From NCBI RefSeq assembly GCF_017573545.1, contig NZ_JAGEOK010000029.1, forward strand, positions 1 through 64,000: a stretch of DNA of 64,000 nt. Direction: 5' to 3'. This DNA comes from Actinomadura nitritigenes. Lineage in GTDB: Bacteria > Actinomycetota > Actinomycetes > Streptosporangiales > Streptosporangiaceae. Position numbers and translations under genes: made by a program. Position 1 is the first letter of the stretch. Each line of letters begins with the position of its first letter. This document shows, one piece after another, positions 33,764-42,925 of this stretch. The notes under the pieces are model-generated. The model had not been told where the DNA came from. It saw nothing but the letters and a program-made list of their open reading frames with translations, and ran no database searches.

Positions 33764-34642
33764 CTAGGACGCGTCGAGGAGGCGGGCGGCCGGGAGCCGG
33801 CGCAGCCGGGCGGCCGCGCGGGACGGGTCGTCCAGGAGCCCGGCGGTCTCCGGGAGGCGCAGCTCCGCCAGCGGCAGCACGCCGCACAGCAGGTCCCCGG
33901 ACGTCCGGACGATCAGCAGGGGCCCGATCTGCGCGGTGGCCCGCGCGGCGCCGCGCAGCGCGTCCAGCAGCGCCGCCGCCTCGGCGGTGGCGGCGCCGCG
34001 GCCCGGGCGGAGCGCGGCGAGCAGCTCGATGAAGTCGCGCTCCAGGCCGCGGGGGCTGCGGCCGGACAGGTAGAGGCGGTCGCCGTCCGCCAGCTCGCAC
34101 CACAGCCCGTACCGTTCGAGGAACCGCTCGAACGGGCCGGCCAGCGCGGCGCGGGCCGCGCCGGGCGCGGCGGTGAGGGACGCGGCGACGAGGTCGGCGG
34201 GCTCCGCGCCGAGCGACGCGGCGACGGCCTGGTCGAGCCGGGCGACCAGGTGCGCGCGGAGCGCGGCGACGTCCGCGGCGAGCCGTTCGAGGTCCGCCTT
34301 CTGGCGGTTCAGCCGCTCGTTGACCTCCGGCACCATCCGGTCGTTGATCTGCGTGACCAGCGAGCCGATCCGGTCGTCGGTCTCGCGCAGCGACTCCGCC
34401 AGCCGGTCCTGCCCGGCGGCGAGCGGCGCGAGCTCCGCGGTCCGCTCGGCGGTGAGCCGCTCCAGCCGCTCGCCCTGCGCGGAGCGGAACCGCTCCAGCT
34501 CGTCGCGGGTGTCCTTGAGCGCGGTGAGCTGGGTGCGGATGTCGGCGATCTCCGGCGCGCCGGCCCGGCGCCTGCGGTCGAACGCCAGGTAGAGCTCGCG
34601 GCCCGCGATCGCCAGGCAGAGCAGGACAAGGATCACCTTCAT
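33764..34642 (-). CDS. Unrecognised membrane-anchored coiled-coil protein
   Basis: The 292-residue protein has one N-terminal helix (MKVILVLLCLAIAGRELYLAF) followed by a long predicted coiled coil (about 30-150; ADIRTQLTALKDTRDELERF, LAESLRETDDRIGSLVTQIN) and a globular C-terminal domain (about 170-292) with LERYGLWCELADGDRLYLSG. It resembles the overall plan of RmuC-like or scaffold proteins but lacks a recognised nuclease motif. The ATG at 34642 is preferred because the membrane helix begins there. Function unknown. Confidence 0.65.
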   Translation of the reverse strand: MKVILVLLCLAIAGRELYLAFDRRRRAGAPEIADIRTQLTALKDTRDELERFRSAQGERLERLTAERTAELAPLAAGQDRLAESLRETDDRIGSLVTQINDRMVPEVNERLNRQKADLERLAADVAALRAHLVARLDQAVAASLGAEPADLVAASLTAAPGAARAALAGPFERFLERYGLWCELADGDRLYLSGRSPRGLERDFIELLAALRPGRGAATAEAAALLDALRGAARATAQIGPLLIVRTSGDLLCGVLPLAELRLPETAGLLDDPSRAAARLRRLPAARLLDAS

Positions 34643-34734
34643 CGCGCCCTCCCAAGGGCCCACTTCGCCCGAGCAACATATTTCACCGCGCGGGGACCCG
34701 GGAAGCCCGCCGAGCACGCGGCTCGGGGCCGGGG

Positions 34735-35379
34735 TCAGTGGTTGAGGTAGGCCAGGACGGCGAGGACGCGGCGGTTCGTGTCGTCGGTGACGGGAAGATC
34801 GAGCTTGGCGAAGATGTTCGCGGTGTGCTTGGTGACGGCGCGCTCGGTCACCACCAGCCGCTCCGCGATCGCCGCGTTCGAGCGGCCCTGCGCCATCAGC
34901 TCCAGCACCTCCGTCTCGCGGGGGGTGAGCCGGCTCAGCGGGGTGTCGCGGGTGCCGCTGGCGACCAGCCGGGAGATCACCTCGGGGTCCATCGCGGTGC
35001 CGCCTCCGGCGACCCGGCGGACCGCGTCGACGAACTGGGCGGTGTCGAACACCCGGTCCTTCAGCAGGTAGCCGATGCCGCCGGTGCCGTCGGCGAGCAG
35101 CTCCCGGGCGTACAGCTGCTCGACGTACTGCGACAGCACCAGCACCGGAAGGCCCGGGATCCGGCGGCGCGCCTCCAGCGCCGCCTGGAGGCCCTCGTCG
35201 GTGAAGGACGGCGGCAGGCGCACGTCGACCACCGCCACGTCCGGGCGGTGGTCGATCAGTGCCTTCAGCAGCGAGGGCCCGTTGTCGACGGCGTCGGCGA
35301 TCTCGAAGCCGTGCGTCTCCAGGAGGCTGACGAGGCCCTCCCTCAGGAGGGCGAGGTCTTCGGCGAGGACAACGCGCAC
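34735..35379 (-). CDS. NarL/LuxR family response regulator
   Basis: The 214-residue protein starts at GTG (VRVVLAEDLALLREGLVSLL) and has the receiver with Asp in DVAVVDVRLPPSFTDEG (about 54), then a LuxR-type HTH: LSRLTPRETEVLELMAQGRS and NAAIAERLVVTERAVTKHTA. It overlaps the kinase gene by 37 bp, so they are a coupled pair. It probably binds the 28-bp dyad at 36754-36781 that separates it from the MMPL transporter. Confidence 0.9.
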   Translation of the reverse strand: MRVVLAEDLALLREGLVSLLETHGFEIADAVDNGPSLLKALIDHRPDVAVVDVRLPPSFTDEGLQAALEARRRIPGLPVLVLSQYVEQLYARELLADGTGGIGYLLKDRVFDTAQFVDAVRRVAGGGTAMDPEVISRLVASGTRDTPLSRLTPRETEVLELMAQGRSNAAIAERLVVTERAVTKHTANIFAKLDLPVTDDTNRRVLAVLAYLNH

Positions 35380-36671
35380 GGCAGCTCCAGCGTGACGATG
35401 GTCGGGCCGCCCACCGGGGAGTTGAGGGCGAGCACGCCGTCGAATGTACCGATCCTGCGCTCGATCCCGCGCAGCCCGGTGCCGCCGTCGAGGGACGCGC
35501 CGCCGTGCCCGTCGTCGGTGACGGTGATGCGCAGCATGCCCCGCTCGTACCGCATGTCGACCCAGACGCGGGACGCGCCGGAGTGCTTGGCCGCGTTGGT
35601 GAGGATCTCCGACACCGCGAAGTAGGCGGCGGACTCGACCGGCGGCTCGGGGCGGGCCGGCAGGTCGGCGGTGACCTCGACGTGCAGCGGGTGGTCGAGC
35701 GCGAGCGCCTTCACCGCGTCGGCGACGCCGCGGTCGGCGAGCACCGGCGGGTGGATGCCGCGGACGAGGTCGCGCAGCTCGTGCAGCGCCTTCGCGGACG
35801 ACTCGCGGGTCTGCGCCAGCAGGATCCGCGCCTTCTCCGGGTCCTTGTCGAGCAGGTGCTCGATGGCGCCGAGGCTCATGCCCATCGCGACGAGCCGGGC
35901 CTGCGCGCCGTCGTGCAGGTCCCGCTCGATGCGGCGCAGCTCGGCGGCGGAGGCGTCCACCGCGTCGGAGCGGGTCTCGGTGAGGTGCCGGACGCGCAGC
36001 GCGAGCCGGGACTTCTCGGTCGGGCCGAGGACGGCCGTGCCCCACCGCCCGTACACCCGCATCATCACCGGGCCGAGCAGGTGACCGGCGACGACGCACA
36101 GGGTGGCGACGACCAGCGTCGAGCCGACCCGTCCGGCGTCGCGGCCGTAGCCGTCGGTGACGTGGACGTAGGCGTACCAGTCGCTGCCGCCGTAGTGGCC
36201 GATCATGTCGCCGGCGAACGCCGCGACGGCGTACCCCCACAGCCCGTACAGGATGAGCAGGCCGGGCAGCGCGGCGGTGAACAGCGCGACGAACGGGTCG
36301 GCGGCCACCCACAGGTAGTCCCGCCAGGTGGCGGGGTCGCGGGCCAGCGCCAGGAAGCGGTGCACCGCGCCCATGACCCCGGGCTCGGGCGCGGGCTCGG
36401 GGAGGTAGGGCCGCTCGATCCGGTTGCCCGTCCAGCGCTCGATCTTGTCGCGGTACACGTCGAGCTGCTTGCGCAGCGCCATCGTCGCGGACGGGAACAG
36501 CAGGATCCCCACGAAGCTCGAGATCAGCGAGACGACCGTGATGAACCACAGGCCCACGAAGGTCGCCGGGATGCCCAGGAACCACAGCCCGAGCCCGCGC
36601 CAGGGCGTCCTGAGCCACCGCTGCCAGGGGGCCTCGCTCACCGGCCGCTCGTTCACCGCGTGCTCGTTCAC
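35343..36671 (-). CDS. NarL-type sensor histidine kinase with membrane sensor domain
   Basis: The 442-residue kinase has an N-terminal membrane sensor with about four to six helices (GLWFLGIPATFVGLWFITVV and PFVALFTAALPGLLILYGLW among them), then HisKA_3 with ELRRIERDLHDGAQARLVAM (phospho-His in RDLHDGAQ) and ATPase motifs SEILTNAAKHSGASRVWV, VTDDGHGG and GTGLRGIERRI. GTG 36671 is chosen because GGAGGAACACG lies just upstream. It forms a coupled system with the LuxR response regulator, divergent from the MMPL gene. Confidence 0.88.
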   Translation of the reverse strand: MNEHAVNERPVSEAPWQRWLRTPWRGLGLWFLGIPATFVGLWFITVVSLISSFVGILLFPSATMALRKQLDVYRDKIERWTGNRIERPYLPEPAPEPGVMGAVHRFLALARDPATWRDYLWVAADPFVALFTAALPGLLILYGLWGYAVAAFAGDMIGHYGGSDWYAYVHVTDGYGRDAGRVGSTLVVATLCVVAGHLLGPVMMRVYGRWGTAVLGPTEKSRLALRVRHLTETRSDAVDASAAELRRIERDLHDGAQARLVAMGMSLGAIEHLLDKDPEKARILLAQTRESSAKALHELRDLVRGIHPPVLADRGVADAVKALALDHPLHVEVTADLPARPEPPVESAAYFAVSEILTNAAKHSGASRVWVDMRYERGMLRITVTDDGHGGASLDGGTGLRGIERRIGTFDGVLALNSPVGGPTIVTLELPCALSSPKTSPS

Positions 36672-36753
36672 CGTGTTCCTCCGGTCGTCGCCTGCCGTCG
36701 TGCGTCCAGTCTCCGGCCGGCGTCCGTCCAGCACAGTGTGCCCGCAACCCGGA

Positions 36754-36781
36754 CCCGGGGTGTACCCAGATACACCCCGGG
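36754..36781. promoter_or_regulatory. Perfect dyad between the two-component operon and MMPL gene
   Basis: CCCGGGGTGTA (36754-36764) and TACACCCCGGG (36771-36781) are perfect 11-bp arms around a 6-base spacer. The dyad lies 83 bp upstream of the kinase start and 86 bp upstream of the MMPL ATG, a position suited to binding by the LuxR-type regulator and control of both units. Confidence 0.7.
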
Positions 36782-36867
36782 ACGGTGTTCAGGGCCATGT
36801 CGGCGGGCCCGCCTCCCCTATTGGCTTCTTGGTGTCACCCCGCACCGACGACCCCCAGGGGACTCCC

Positions 36868-39075
36868 ATGAGAAGGAACCTCGCCGCCGCGCTCGGCGGC
36901 TGGAGCGCGCGGCACCGGATGGCGGCCGTCCTCGGCTGGCTGCTGTTCGTCGTCCTGGCCTCGGTGCTGGGCGGCGCGGCGGGCCAGACCACGATGGCCG
37001 AGCACGAGCAGGGCGCCGGACGGTCGGCGCACGCCGAGAAGATCATCGACGACGCGGGCATCGACGACCCCGACTCGGAGACCGTGCTGGTCACCGGGCC
37101 GGCGGGCGCGCCGGAGACGCTCCGGGCCGTCGCGGCGGTCCGGGCCGGCGTCCAGGCGACCGGGAAGATCACGGACCTGCGGCCGGACACGGTCGCCCGG
37201 GACCGGCGGCACGTGATCGTCCAGTTCACGCTGAAGGAGGTGCCGGACGGCGCGCCCGACCCGCTGCCCGCGATCGAGGACGCGGTCGCGAAGGCGCAGC
37301 GCGACAACCCGGCGGTGACGATCGGCGAGTTCGGCGGGGCGACGGCGGACGCGTGGTTCGACAACGCGCTCGGCAAGGACTTCGCGCGCGCCGAGATGAC
37401 CGCGGTGCCGCTGGCGATCGGGATCCTGCTCGTCGCGTTCGGCGCGCTGCTCGCGGCCGTCCTGCCGGTGGTGCTCGCGTTCACCGCCTACCTCGCGGCG
37501 GGCGGGCTGCTGGCCGTCGCCAGCCACGCGGTGCACGTGGACGACACGACGAACTCGGTGATGCTGCTGATGGGCCTCGCCGTCGGCGTCGACTACTGCC
37601 TGTTCTACCTGCAGCGCGAGCGCGAGGAGCGGCGCCGCGGCCGGGACCGGGAGACCGCGCTCGCGATCGCGGCGGCCACCTCGGGACGGTCCGTGCTGGT
37701 CTCCGGCATCACCGTCATGATCGCGATGTCCGGGATGTTCCTGTCCGGGCTGCTGCTGTTCAAGGGGTTCGCGGTCGCGACGATCCTGGTCGTGTGCATC
37801 GCGATGCTCGGCTCGGTGACGGTGCTGCCCGCGCTGCTGTCGCTGCTCGGCGACAAGGTGGAGTTCGGGCGGATCCGGCTGCCGCGCCGGCGCGGGACGG
37901 GCCGCCGCGGTGAGCGCGCCGGTCGCCGCGGCGAGCGCGCCGGGGTCGTGGGGACGCTGCTCAAGCCCGTCCTGGCGCGTCCCGGGATCGCGGCGGTGCT
38001 GTCGGCGGGGCTGCTGCTGGCGCTGGCGGCGCCCGCGCTCGGCATGAAGACCGCGAAGCTCGGCATCGACCAGCAGATCCCGCCCGGCGAGCCGATCGCG
38101 CGGACCTACACGGAGCTGAACAAGGCGTTCCCCGGCAACCCGGCGCCCGCGAACGTCGTGGTGAAGGCCCGCGACATCGACGCCCCGCAGGTGAAGGCGG
38201 CGATCGGCGAGCTGAAGCGGCGCGCCCTCGCGTCCGACGAGATGAACGCGCCGATCGAGGTGACCGTGCACCGGAAGGCGAACGTCGCGGAGATCGAGGT
38301 GCCGCTCGCCGGCTCGGGGTCGGACGCCGCCTCGAAGCACGCGCTGCGGACGCTGCGGGACACGATCGTCCCGCAGACCGTGGGACGGGTCGCGGACGCG
38401 CCGGTGAGCGGGCAGCTCGCCTGGTCCACCGACTACAACGCCCAGCTCAAGGACGCGATCGTGCCGGTGTTCCTGTTCGTCATGGGCGTCACGTTCCTGC
38501 TCATGCTGGTGTTCTTCCGGTCCCCCGCCATCGCGCTGACCGCGATCGCGCTCAACCTGCTGTCGGTCGGCGCCGCGTACGGGGTGATGGTCGCGGTGTT
38601 CCAGCACGGCTGGGGGGACTCGCTGGTCGGGACGCGGGGCGCGGGCGCGCTGGAGTCGTGGATCCCGCTGTTCGTGTTCGTGGTGCTGTTCGGGCTGTCG
38701 ATGGACTACCACGTGTTCGTGGTGTCGCGGATCCGCGAGGCCCGGGACCGCGGGCTCGACACCGCCCGCGCGGTCGGCGAGGGCGTCCGCGCCACCGCCG
38801 GGGTCGTGACCAGCGCCGCCGTCATCATGGTCGCCACGTTCGCGATCTTCGGGACGCTGTCGATGCAGGACTTCAAGCAGCTCGGCGTGGGCCTGGCGGT
38901 GGCGGTGCTGATCGACGCGACCGTGGTCCGGATCGTGCTGCTCCCCGCCGTGATGGCGCTGCTCGGCCGCGCGAACTGGTACCTCCCGCGCTGGCTGGGG
39001 TGGCTGCCGCGGGTCTCGCACGGCGAGGCCGCGCCGGTCCCGTCCCCGGCGCCGCCCGCGGTCCCGGTTCCCTAG
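36868..39075 (+). CDS. MMPL family (RND) transporter
   Basis: The 735-residue protein has the RND/MMPL layout: helix 1 (MAAVLGWLLFVVLASVLGG), an extracellular domain, five clustered helices including MLLMGLAVGVDYCLFYLQRE (conserved G-x-D-Y), a second half starting after an Arg-rich linker (RRGERAGRRGERAG, a coding duplication), and VVLFGLSMDYHVFVVSRIRE with the second G-x-x-D-Y motif. It probably exports lipids or an antibiotic using the proton gradient. The divergent two-component system and the shared dyad suggest inducible expression. Confidence 0.88.
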   Translation: MRRNLAAALGGWSARHRMAAVLGWLLFVVLASVLGGAAGQTTMAEHEQGAGRSAHAEKIIDDAGIDDPDSETVLVTGPAGAPETLRAVAAVRAGVQATGKITDLRPDTVARDRRHVIVQFTLKEVPDGAPDPLPAIEDAVAKAQRDNPAVTIGEFGGATADAWFDNALGKDFARAEMTAVPLAIGILLVAFGALLAAVLPVVLAFTAYLAAGGLLAVASHAVHVDDTTNSVMLLMGLAVGVDYCLFYLQREREERRRGRDRETALAIAAATSGRSVLVSGITVMIAMSGMFLSGLLLFKGFAVATILVVCIAMLGSVTVLPALLSLLGDKVEFGRIRLPRRRGTGRRGERAGRRGERAGVVGTLLKPVLARPGIAAVLSAGLLLALAAPALGMKTAKLGIDQQIPPGEPIARTYTELNKAFPGNPAPANVVVKARDIDAPQVKAAIGELKRRALASDEMNAPIEVTVHRKANVAEIEVPLAGSGSDAASKHALRTLRDTIVPQTVGRVADAPVSGQLAWSTDYNAQLKDAIVPVFLFVMGVTFLLMLVFFRSPAIALTAIALNLLSVGAAYGVMVAVFQHGWGDSLVGTRGAGALESWIPLFVFVVLFGLSMDYHVFVVSRIREARDRGLDTARAVGEGVRATAGVVTSAAVIMVATFAIFGTLSMQDFKQLGVGLAVAVLIDATVVRIVLLPAVMALLGRANWYLPRWLGWLPRVSHGEAAPVPSPAPPAVPVP

Positions 39076-39091
39076 CCGTACTCGGCCGGCC

Positions 39092-40351
39092 CTAGCCGGG
39101 CGGCGGCTGCTGGTACGGCTGCCGGAACGCGTCGTCCGGCGCGGGATGGCCGTACGGAGGCTGCTGCGGCGGGAGCGACGGCTGCTGGGCCGGTTGCTGC
39201 GCCGGTGGGTGCGGGAAGCCCGGGTGCGGCGGGACCGGCGGGGGTGGCGGTAGGGCGGGCTGTGCCGGTTGCTCGACGGCACGGCCCGCTCTGCGCTCCT
39301 GATAGGCGTCGCGGAGGCGGCCGCCGAACCGCTTGCCCGCGTCCTGGACCTGCTGCGCGCGCTCGCTCGCCGCGACCTCGCGCAGCTTCCCTGCGGACTG
39401 CCGGCCGAGTTCCCGCAGCCGCTCGGCCCGCTCGGACTCGATCGCCTGCTGGACGCGCTCGTGCTGGGCGAGCCGCGCGGCGTTGTCGCGGGCGGTCTGG
39501 CCTACCACCTGCCCCGCGGCCTGGGCGCCGTCCCACGCGATGACGGCGCCCTGCCGGGCGGCCGCCGCGGCGCGCCGGTAGGCGCCGGCCCGCATGACGA
39601 CCGTGCCGCCCACGAGGTCGGCGAGCGTGCGCCGCCGCCGGCCCGCGAGCGCGGGCAGGCTGTTCGCCAGGAAGGCGAGGACCGCGAGCGCCCACAGCAG
39701 GACGGCGAAGAAGAACAGGCCCTCCAGGAGGAGCACCCAGGCGAGCGCGTAGAGGCCGGTGCCCGACGCGGTCGTGATCAGCGCCCGGCGCATCGCGCGG
39801 CCCTTGCCCGGACCGGCCTCCGCGGAGGCGTGCCGGACCCGCAGGTCCATCGCGGCCTTCCCGGCCGTCCGCCCGGTCCAGGCCAGCCCGACGAACTGGT
39901 GGAGCAGTTCGGCGAGCACGAGCAGCAGCAGGGCCTGGTCGACGGTGCTGACGAACGTGCCCCACACGCCCGCGCCGAGCTCGCCCGCGGCCTTCTCCAC
40001 GCTCCCGCCGGAGACCAGGAGCTCGAACCCCGCCGACAGCGCCTTGCGCGGCAGGTCCTCGGCGACGTAGGACTGCAGCCGCCCCCACGTCACGCCGGCG
40101 AGCAGCGCGGCCACACCGACCAGGATCCCGGCGTCGATCGACCAGGCCAGCAGCCGGCGGGCGCGGGGCGCCGACTCGCTCGCCGGTCCGGACGGCTCAT
40201 GCGCCCCGTACGGCTCATACGGCGTGTACGGCGGCGGGGGCGGTGGTGGAGCCGGGTGCGCGGGGCCCTGGTACGGGCCGCGATAGGGCTCGGGGAACGG
40301 GGAGGGCGGAGGGCCGTGCACAGGGAACCCCTCTGGCTCGGTGGAGATCAT
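39092..40351 (-). CDS. RDD family membrane protein with Pro-rich N- and C-termini
   Basis: The 419-residue protein has a Pro/Tyr-rich N-terminus (EPYRGPYQGPAHPAPPPP and following), an RDD domain from about 65 (RARRLLAWSIDAGILVGVAA, then VGLAWTGRTAGKAAMDLRVR), several membrane helices, and a long amphipathic helix (ERVQQAIESERAERLRELGR) leading to a Pro/Gln-rich tail. RDD proteins are linked to ion transport in some bacteria, but here the role is unknown. ATG 40351 is preferred; upstream frame extension lacks family support. Confidence 0.8.
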   Translation of the reverse strand: MISTEPEGFPVHGPPPSPFPEPYRGPYQGPAHPAPPPPPPPYTPYEPYGAHEPSGPASESAPRARRLLAWSIDAGILVGVAALLAGVTWGRLQSYVAEDLPRKALSAGFELLVSGGSVEKAAGELGAGVWGTFVSTVDQALLLLVLAELLHQFVGLAWTGRTAGKAAMDLRVRHASAEAGPGKGRAMRRALITTASGTGLYALAWVLLLEGLFFFAVLLWALAVLAFLANSLPALAGRRRRTLADLVGGTVVMRAGAYRRAAAAARQGAVIAWDGAQAAGQVVGQTARDNAARLAQHERVQQAIESERAERLRELGRQSAGKLREVAASERAQQVQDAGKRFGGRLRDAYQERRAGRAVEQPAQPALPPPPPVPPHPGFPHPPAQQPAQQPSLPPQQPPYGHPAPDDAFRQPYQQPPPG

Positions 40352-40460
40352 CGCGATCCTAGGGACCGCGCTTCCCGGGCGCCATCGGATGACCGCGAGT
40401 TGCCAGCGGGAGGCGCCCGCCCGCATCGCCCCAAAAGGTAGGTCGAGCCTAAAAATAGCC

Positions 40461-40512
40461 TTGACCAAGTGAGTGTACTGAACCTAAAGTTCGGTTCGCT
40501 CTACTTACTTGG
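40461..40512 (+). promoter_or_regulatory. Promoter and nested dyads upstream of the MFS-mca operon
   Basis: TTGACC (40461-40466), 18 bases, TAAAGT (40485-40490) make a good housekeeping promoter in an AT-enriched segment. The -10 is inside ACTGAAC-CTAAA-GTTCGGT (40478-40496), and outer arms CCAAGTGAGT (40465-40474) and ACTTACTTGG (40503-40512) pair at nine of ten positions. The ATG is eight bases beyond. The arrangement implies repression, but no regulator gene is adjacent. Confidence 0.65.
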
Positions 40513-40520
40513 AGGTGTCC

Positions 40521-41975
40521 ATGACCGCGCCCTCCCGCGCGCCCGCCGCACCGGCCGCGGCCCCGGAACGGCTCGACCCGGCGCTGCTGAAGACGTCGTT
40601 CGTGCTGGTCCTCGGCCCGATCCTCGCCCTGCTCGACACGACGATCGTCGGCGTCGGGCTGGACGCGGTCGCCCGCGACCTCGGCGGCCCCGTGACGACC
40701 CTGCAGTGGGTGTCCGCCGGGTACCTGCTGGCGATCTCGATGGTGATGCCGCTCGCCGGCTGGGCGAGCGACCGGTTCGGCGCCCGGACGATGTGGATGA
40801 CGTCCGTCGCGCTGTTCACCGCCGGGTCCGCGCTGTGCGGGCTCGCGTGGTCGGCCGGGAGCCTGATCGCGTTCCGGGTCCTCCAGGGGATCGGCGGCGG
40901 GCTGATCCAGCCGATCGGCCAGTCGATCGTCGTGCGGGCCGCCGGCCCGAAGCGGCTCGGCCGGGTCTTCGGTGTCACCGTCCTGCCGCTGACGTTCGCG
41001 CCCGTCCTCGGGCCGGTGCTCGGCGGGCTCATGGTCGAGCGGCTCGACTGGCGCTGGATGTTCCTGGTGAACGTCCCGCTCGGCCTGCTCGCGCTGCTGC
41101 TCGCGGCGCGGTACGTCCCCGCGTTCGCCGGCGCCGGTGGTGGCGACGGCGCCGGTGCCGGGGACGGGGCGGAGCGGCGGCTGGACGTCCGCGGCCTCGC
41201 CCTGCTGTCGCCCGGTCTCGCGGCCGTCGTCTACGGCTTCTCCGAGGTCGGGACGGCGGGGTTCGGCGCGGCCCGCGTCATCGTCCCGCTCGCCGCCGGG
41301 ACGGCCCTGCTCGCCGGATACGGCGCCCACGCCCTGCGCCGCCGCGGCACCGCGCTGATCGACCTCGGCCTGTTCGCCCGGCGCGGCTTCGCGGTCGCGA
41401 CGGCCAACTCGTTCCTCCAGGGCGCCGCGCTCTACAGCTCCATGCTCCTGCTGCCGCTCTACTACCAGCAGGTCGAGCACGTGTCGGCGCTCGACGCCGG
41501 GCTGCTGCTCGCGCCGCAGGCCCTCGCCACCGCCGTCGTGACGCTCGTCGCGTCGCGGCTCGCCGACCGGACGGCGCCGCGCCCGCTCATCCTCACCGGG
41601 ATCGCCGTCACGCTCGCCGGGACGGTCGCGTTCACACAGGTCGGCTTGCACGTGGCCGGTTGGCTGCTGGTGCTGTCGCTGATGCTGCGCGGCGCGGGCC
41701 TGGCCATGGTGATGGCGCCCGGCATGGCGGCCGTCTACGCGAGCGTCCGCCCGGACGAGACGGCCCGCGCCGCCGGAGCCGTCAACACCGTCAACCGGGT
41801 CGGGGGCTCACTCGGCACCGCCGTGCTGGCCGTCGTCCTGCAACGCTCGCTCGGCCACCACGCGCCGGCCGCCGCCTACGGCGCCACGTTCTGGTGGGTG
41901 GTCGGCCTGTCGGCCCTGACGCTGATCCCCGCCTTCTTCTACCCGTCCCGCGACCCCCGGAAGGAGCGCGCATGA
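40521..41975 (+). CDS. MFS drug exporter, DHA2 family
   Basis: The 484-residue exporter has ILALLDTTIVGVGLDAVARD in helix 1, GWASDRFGARTMWMTSVALF (motif A) and LGPVLGGLMVERLDWRWMFL (motif C), consistent with a 14-helix proton antiporter. It is the first gene of an operon with the Mca-type amidase, sharing an ATGA overlap. Pairing an exporter with a mycothiol-conjugate amidase suggests a detoxification unit in which the cleaved mercapturic acid is pumped out; this is inference from context. Confidence 0.89.
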   Translation: MTAPSRAPAAPAAAPERLDPALLKTSFVLVLGPILALLDTTIVGVGLDAVARDLGGPVTTLQWVSAGYLLAISMVMPLAGWASDRFGARTMWMTSVALFTAGSALCGLAWSAGSLIAFRVLQGIGGGLIQPIGQSIVVRAAGPKRLGRVFGVTVLPLTFAPVLGPVLGGLMVERLDWRWMFLVNVPLGLLALLLAARYVPAFAGAGGGDGAGAGDGAERRLDVRGLALLSPGLAAVVYGFSEVGTAGFGAARVIVPLAAGTALLAGYGAHALRRRGTALIDLGLFARRGFAVATANSFLQGAALYSSMLLLPLYYQQVEHVSALDAGLLLAPQALATAVVTLVASRLADRTAPRPLILTGIAVTLAGTVAFTQVGLHVAGWLLVLSLMLRGAGLAMVMAPGMAAVYASVRPDETARAAGAVNTVNRVGGSLGTAVLAVVLQRSLGHHAPAAAYGATFWWVVGLSALTLIPAFFYPSRDPRKERA

Positions 41976-42925
41976 ACCTGCGCATCACCCACGAAGAGCG
42001 GCCCCGGCTGCTGACCGTCCACGCCCACCCGGACGACGAGTCGAGCAAGGGCGCCGCGACGCTGGCCAGGTACGCCGCCGAAGGCGCGGAGGTCCTGGTC
42101 GCGACCTGCACGGGCGGGGAGCGCGGCAGCGTCCTCAACCCGGCGCTGGACCGGCCGGAGGTCCGCGCGGACCTGCCCGCGATCCGGCGCCGCGAGATGG
42201 AGGCGGCGCGGCGGATCCTCGGTGTCCGGCAGCGGTTCCTCGGCTTCGCCGACTCGGGCCTGCCGGACGACGGCGAGGACCTGCCGGCGGGCTGCTTCGC
42301 GCTGGAGCCGCTCGCGGACGCGGCGCGCCCGCTCGTCGCCCTCATCCGCGAGTTCCGTCCGCACGTCGTGGTCACCTACGACGAGACCGGCGGCTACCCG
42401 CACCCGGACCACATCAAGACGCACCAGGTCACGGCGGAGGCGTTCGACGCCGCCGCGGACCCGGACCGCTACCCCGGGACGGGACGGCCGTGGCGCCCGG
42501 CGAAGCTCTACTACCAGGGCGCGTTCTCGCGGGACTGGTTCCAGGCGCTGCACGACGGCATGCTCGCGCGCGGCCTGGAGTCGCCGATGGGCCCGGTGCT
42601 CGCGGAATGGCCGGACGGCGCCGCGGACCTGGAGATCACCACGCGCGTCCCGTGCGCGGAGTACTTCCCCGTCCGGGACCGGGCGCTCCTCGCCCACGCC
42701 ACGCAGGTCGACCCGCACGCCGGGTTCATGCTGCACCCGCGCGACGTCGAGCGGGAGGTGTGGCCCACCGAGGACTACCGGCTCGCCCGCTCGCACGTCG
42801 AGACGCCGCTGCCGGAGGACGACCTGTTCGCCGGCCTCCGCCCGCCACCCGGTGGCGCTGCCCGAGGGGGGACGACCCCCCACACCCCCCGGGCGGCTCC
42901 GCCGGTCAGAGGGCCACGAAGGTGA
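41972..42925 (+). CDS. mca: Mycothiol S-conjugate amidase (PIG-L deacetylase family)
   Basis: The 317-residue enzyme matches Mca, which cleaves mycothiol-S-conjugates to a mercapturic acid and glucosaminyl-inositol. The zinc site HAHPDDESSKG (about 12-22) and YPHPDHIKTHQ (about 142-152) are present, as are TCTGGERGSVLNPAL and the family end PEDDLFAGL. After DLFAGLRPP a further tail of about 25 residues is encoded by a 32-bp G/C-tract repeat and following DNA and does not resemble Mca. The gene overlaps the convergent polysaccharide deacetylase by 20 bp. Confidence 0.88.
   Translation: MNLRITHEERPRLLTVHAHPDDESSKGAATLARYAAEGAEVLVATCTGGERGSVLNPALDRPEVRADLPAIRRREMEAARRILGVRQRFLGFADSGLPDDGEDLPAGCFALEPLADAARPLVALIREFRPHVVVTYDETGGYPHPDHIKTHQVTAEAFDAAADPDRYPGTGRPWRPAKLYYQGAFSRDWFQALHDGMLARGLESPMGPVLAEWPDGAADLEITTRVPCAEYFPVRDRALLAHATQVDPHAGFMLHPRDVEREVWPTEDYRLARSHVETPLPEDDLFAGLRPPPGGAARGGTTPHTPRAAPPVRGPRR
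42861..42892 (-). repeat. Copy B of a 32-bp G/C-tract dispersed repeat, in the mca tail
   Basis: On the minus strand this reads CCGGGGGG, T, GTGGGGGG, TCGT, CCCCCC, TCGGG. It differs at one base from the copy at 60025-60056. The core GGGGGG-TCGT-CCCCCC can form a tight hairpin. It sits exactly where Mca similarity ends and supplies part of the extra tail. Confidence 0.85.
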
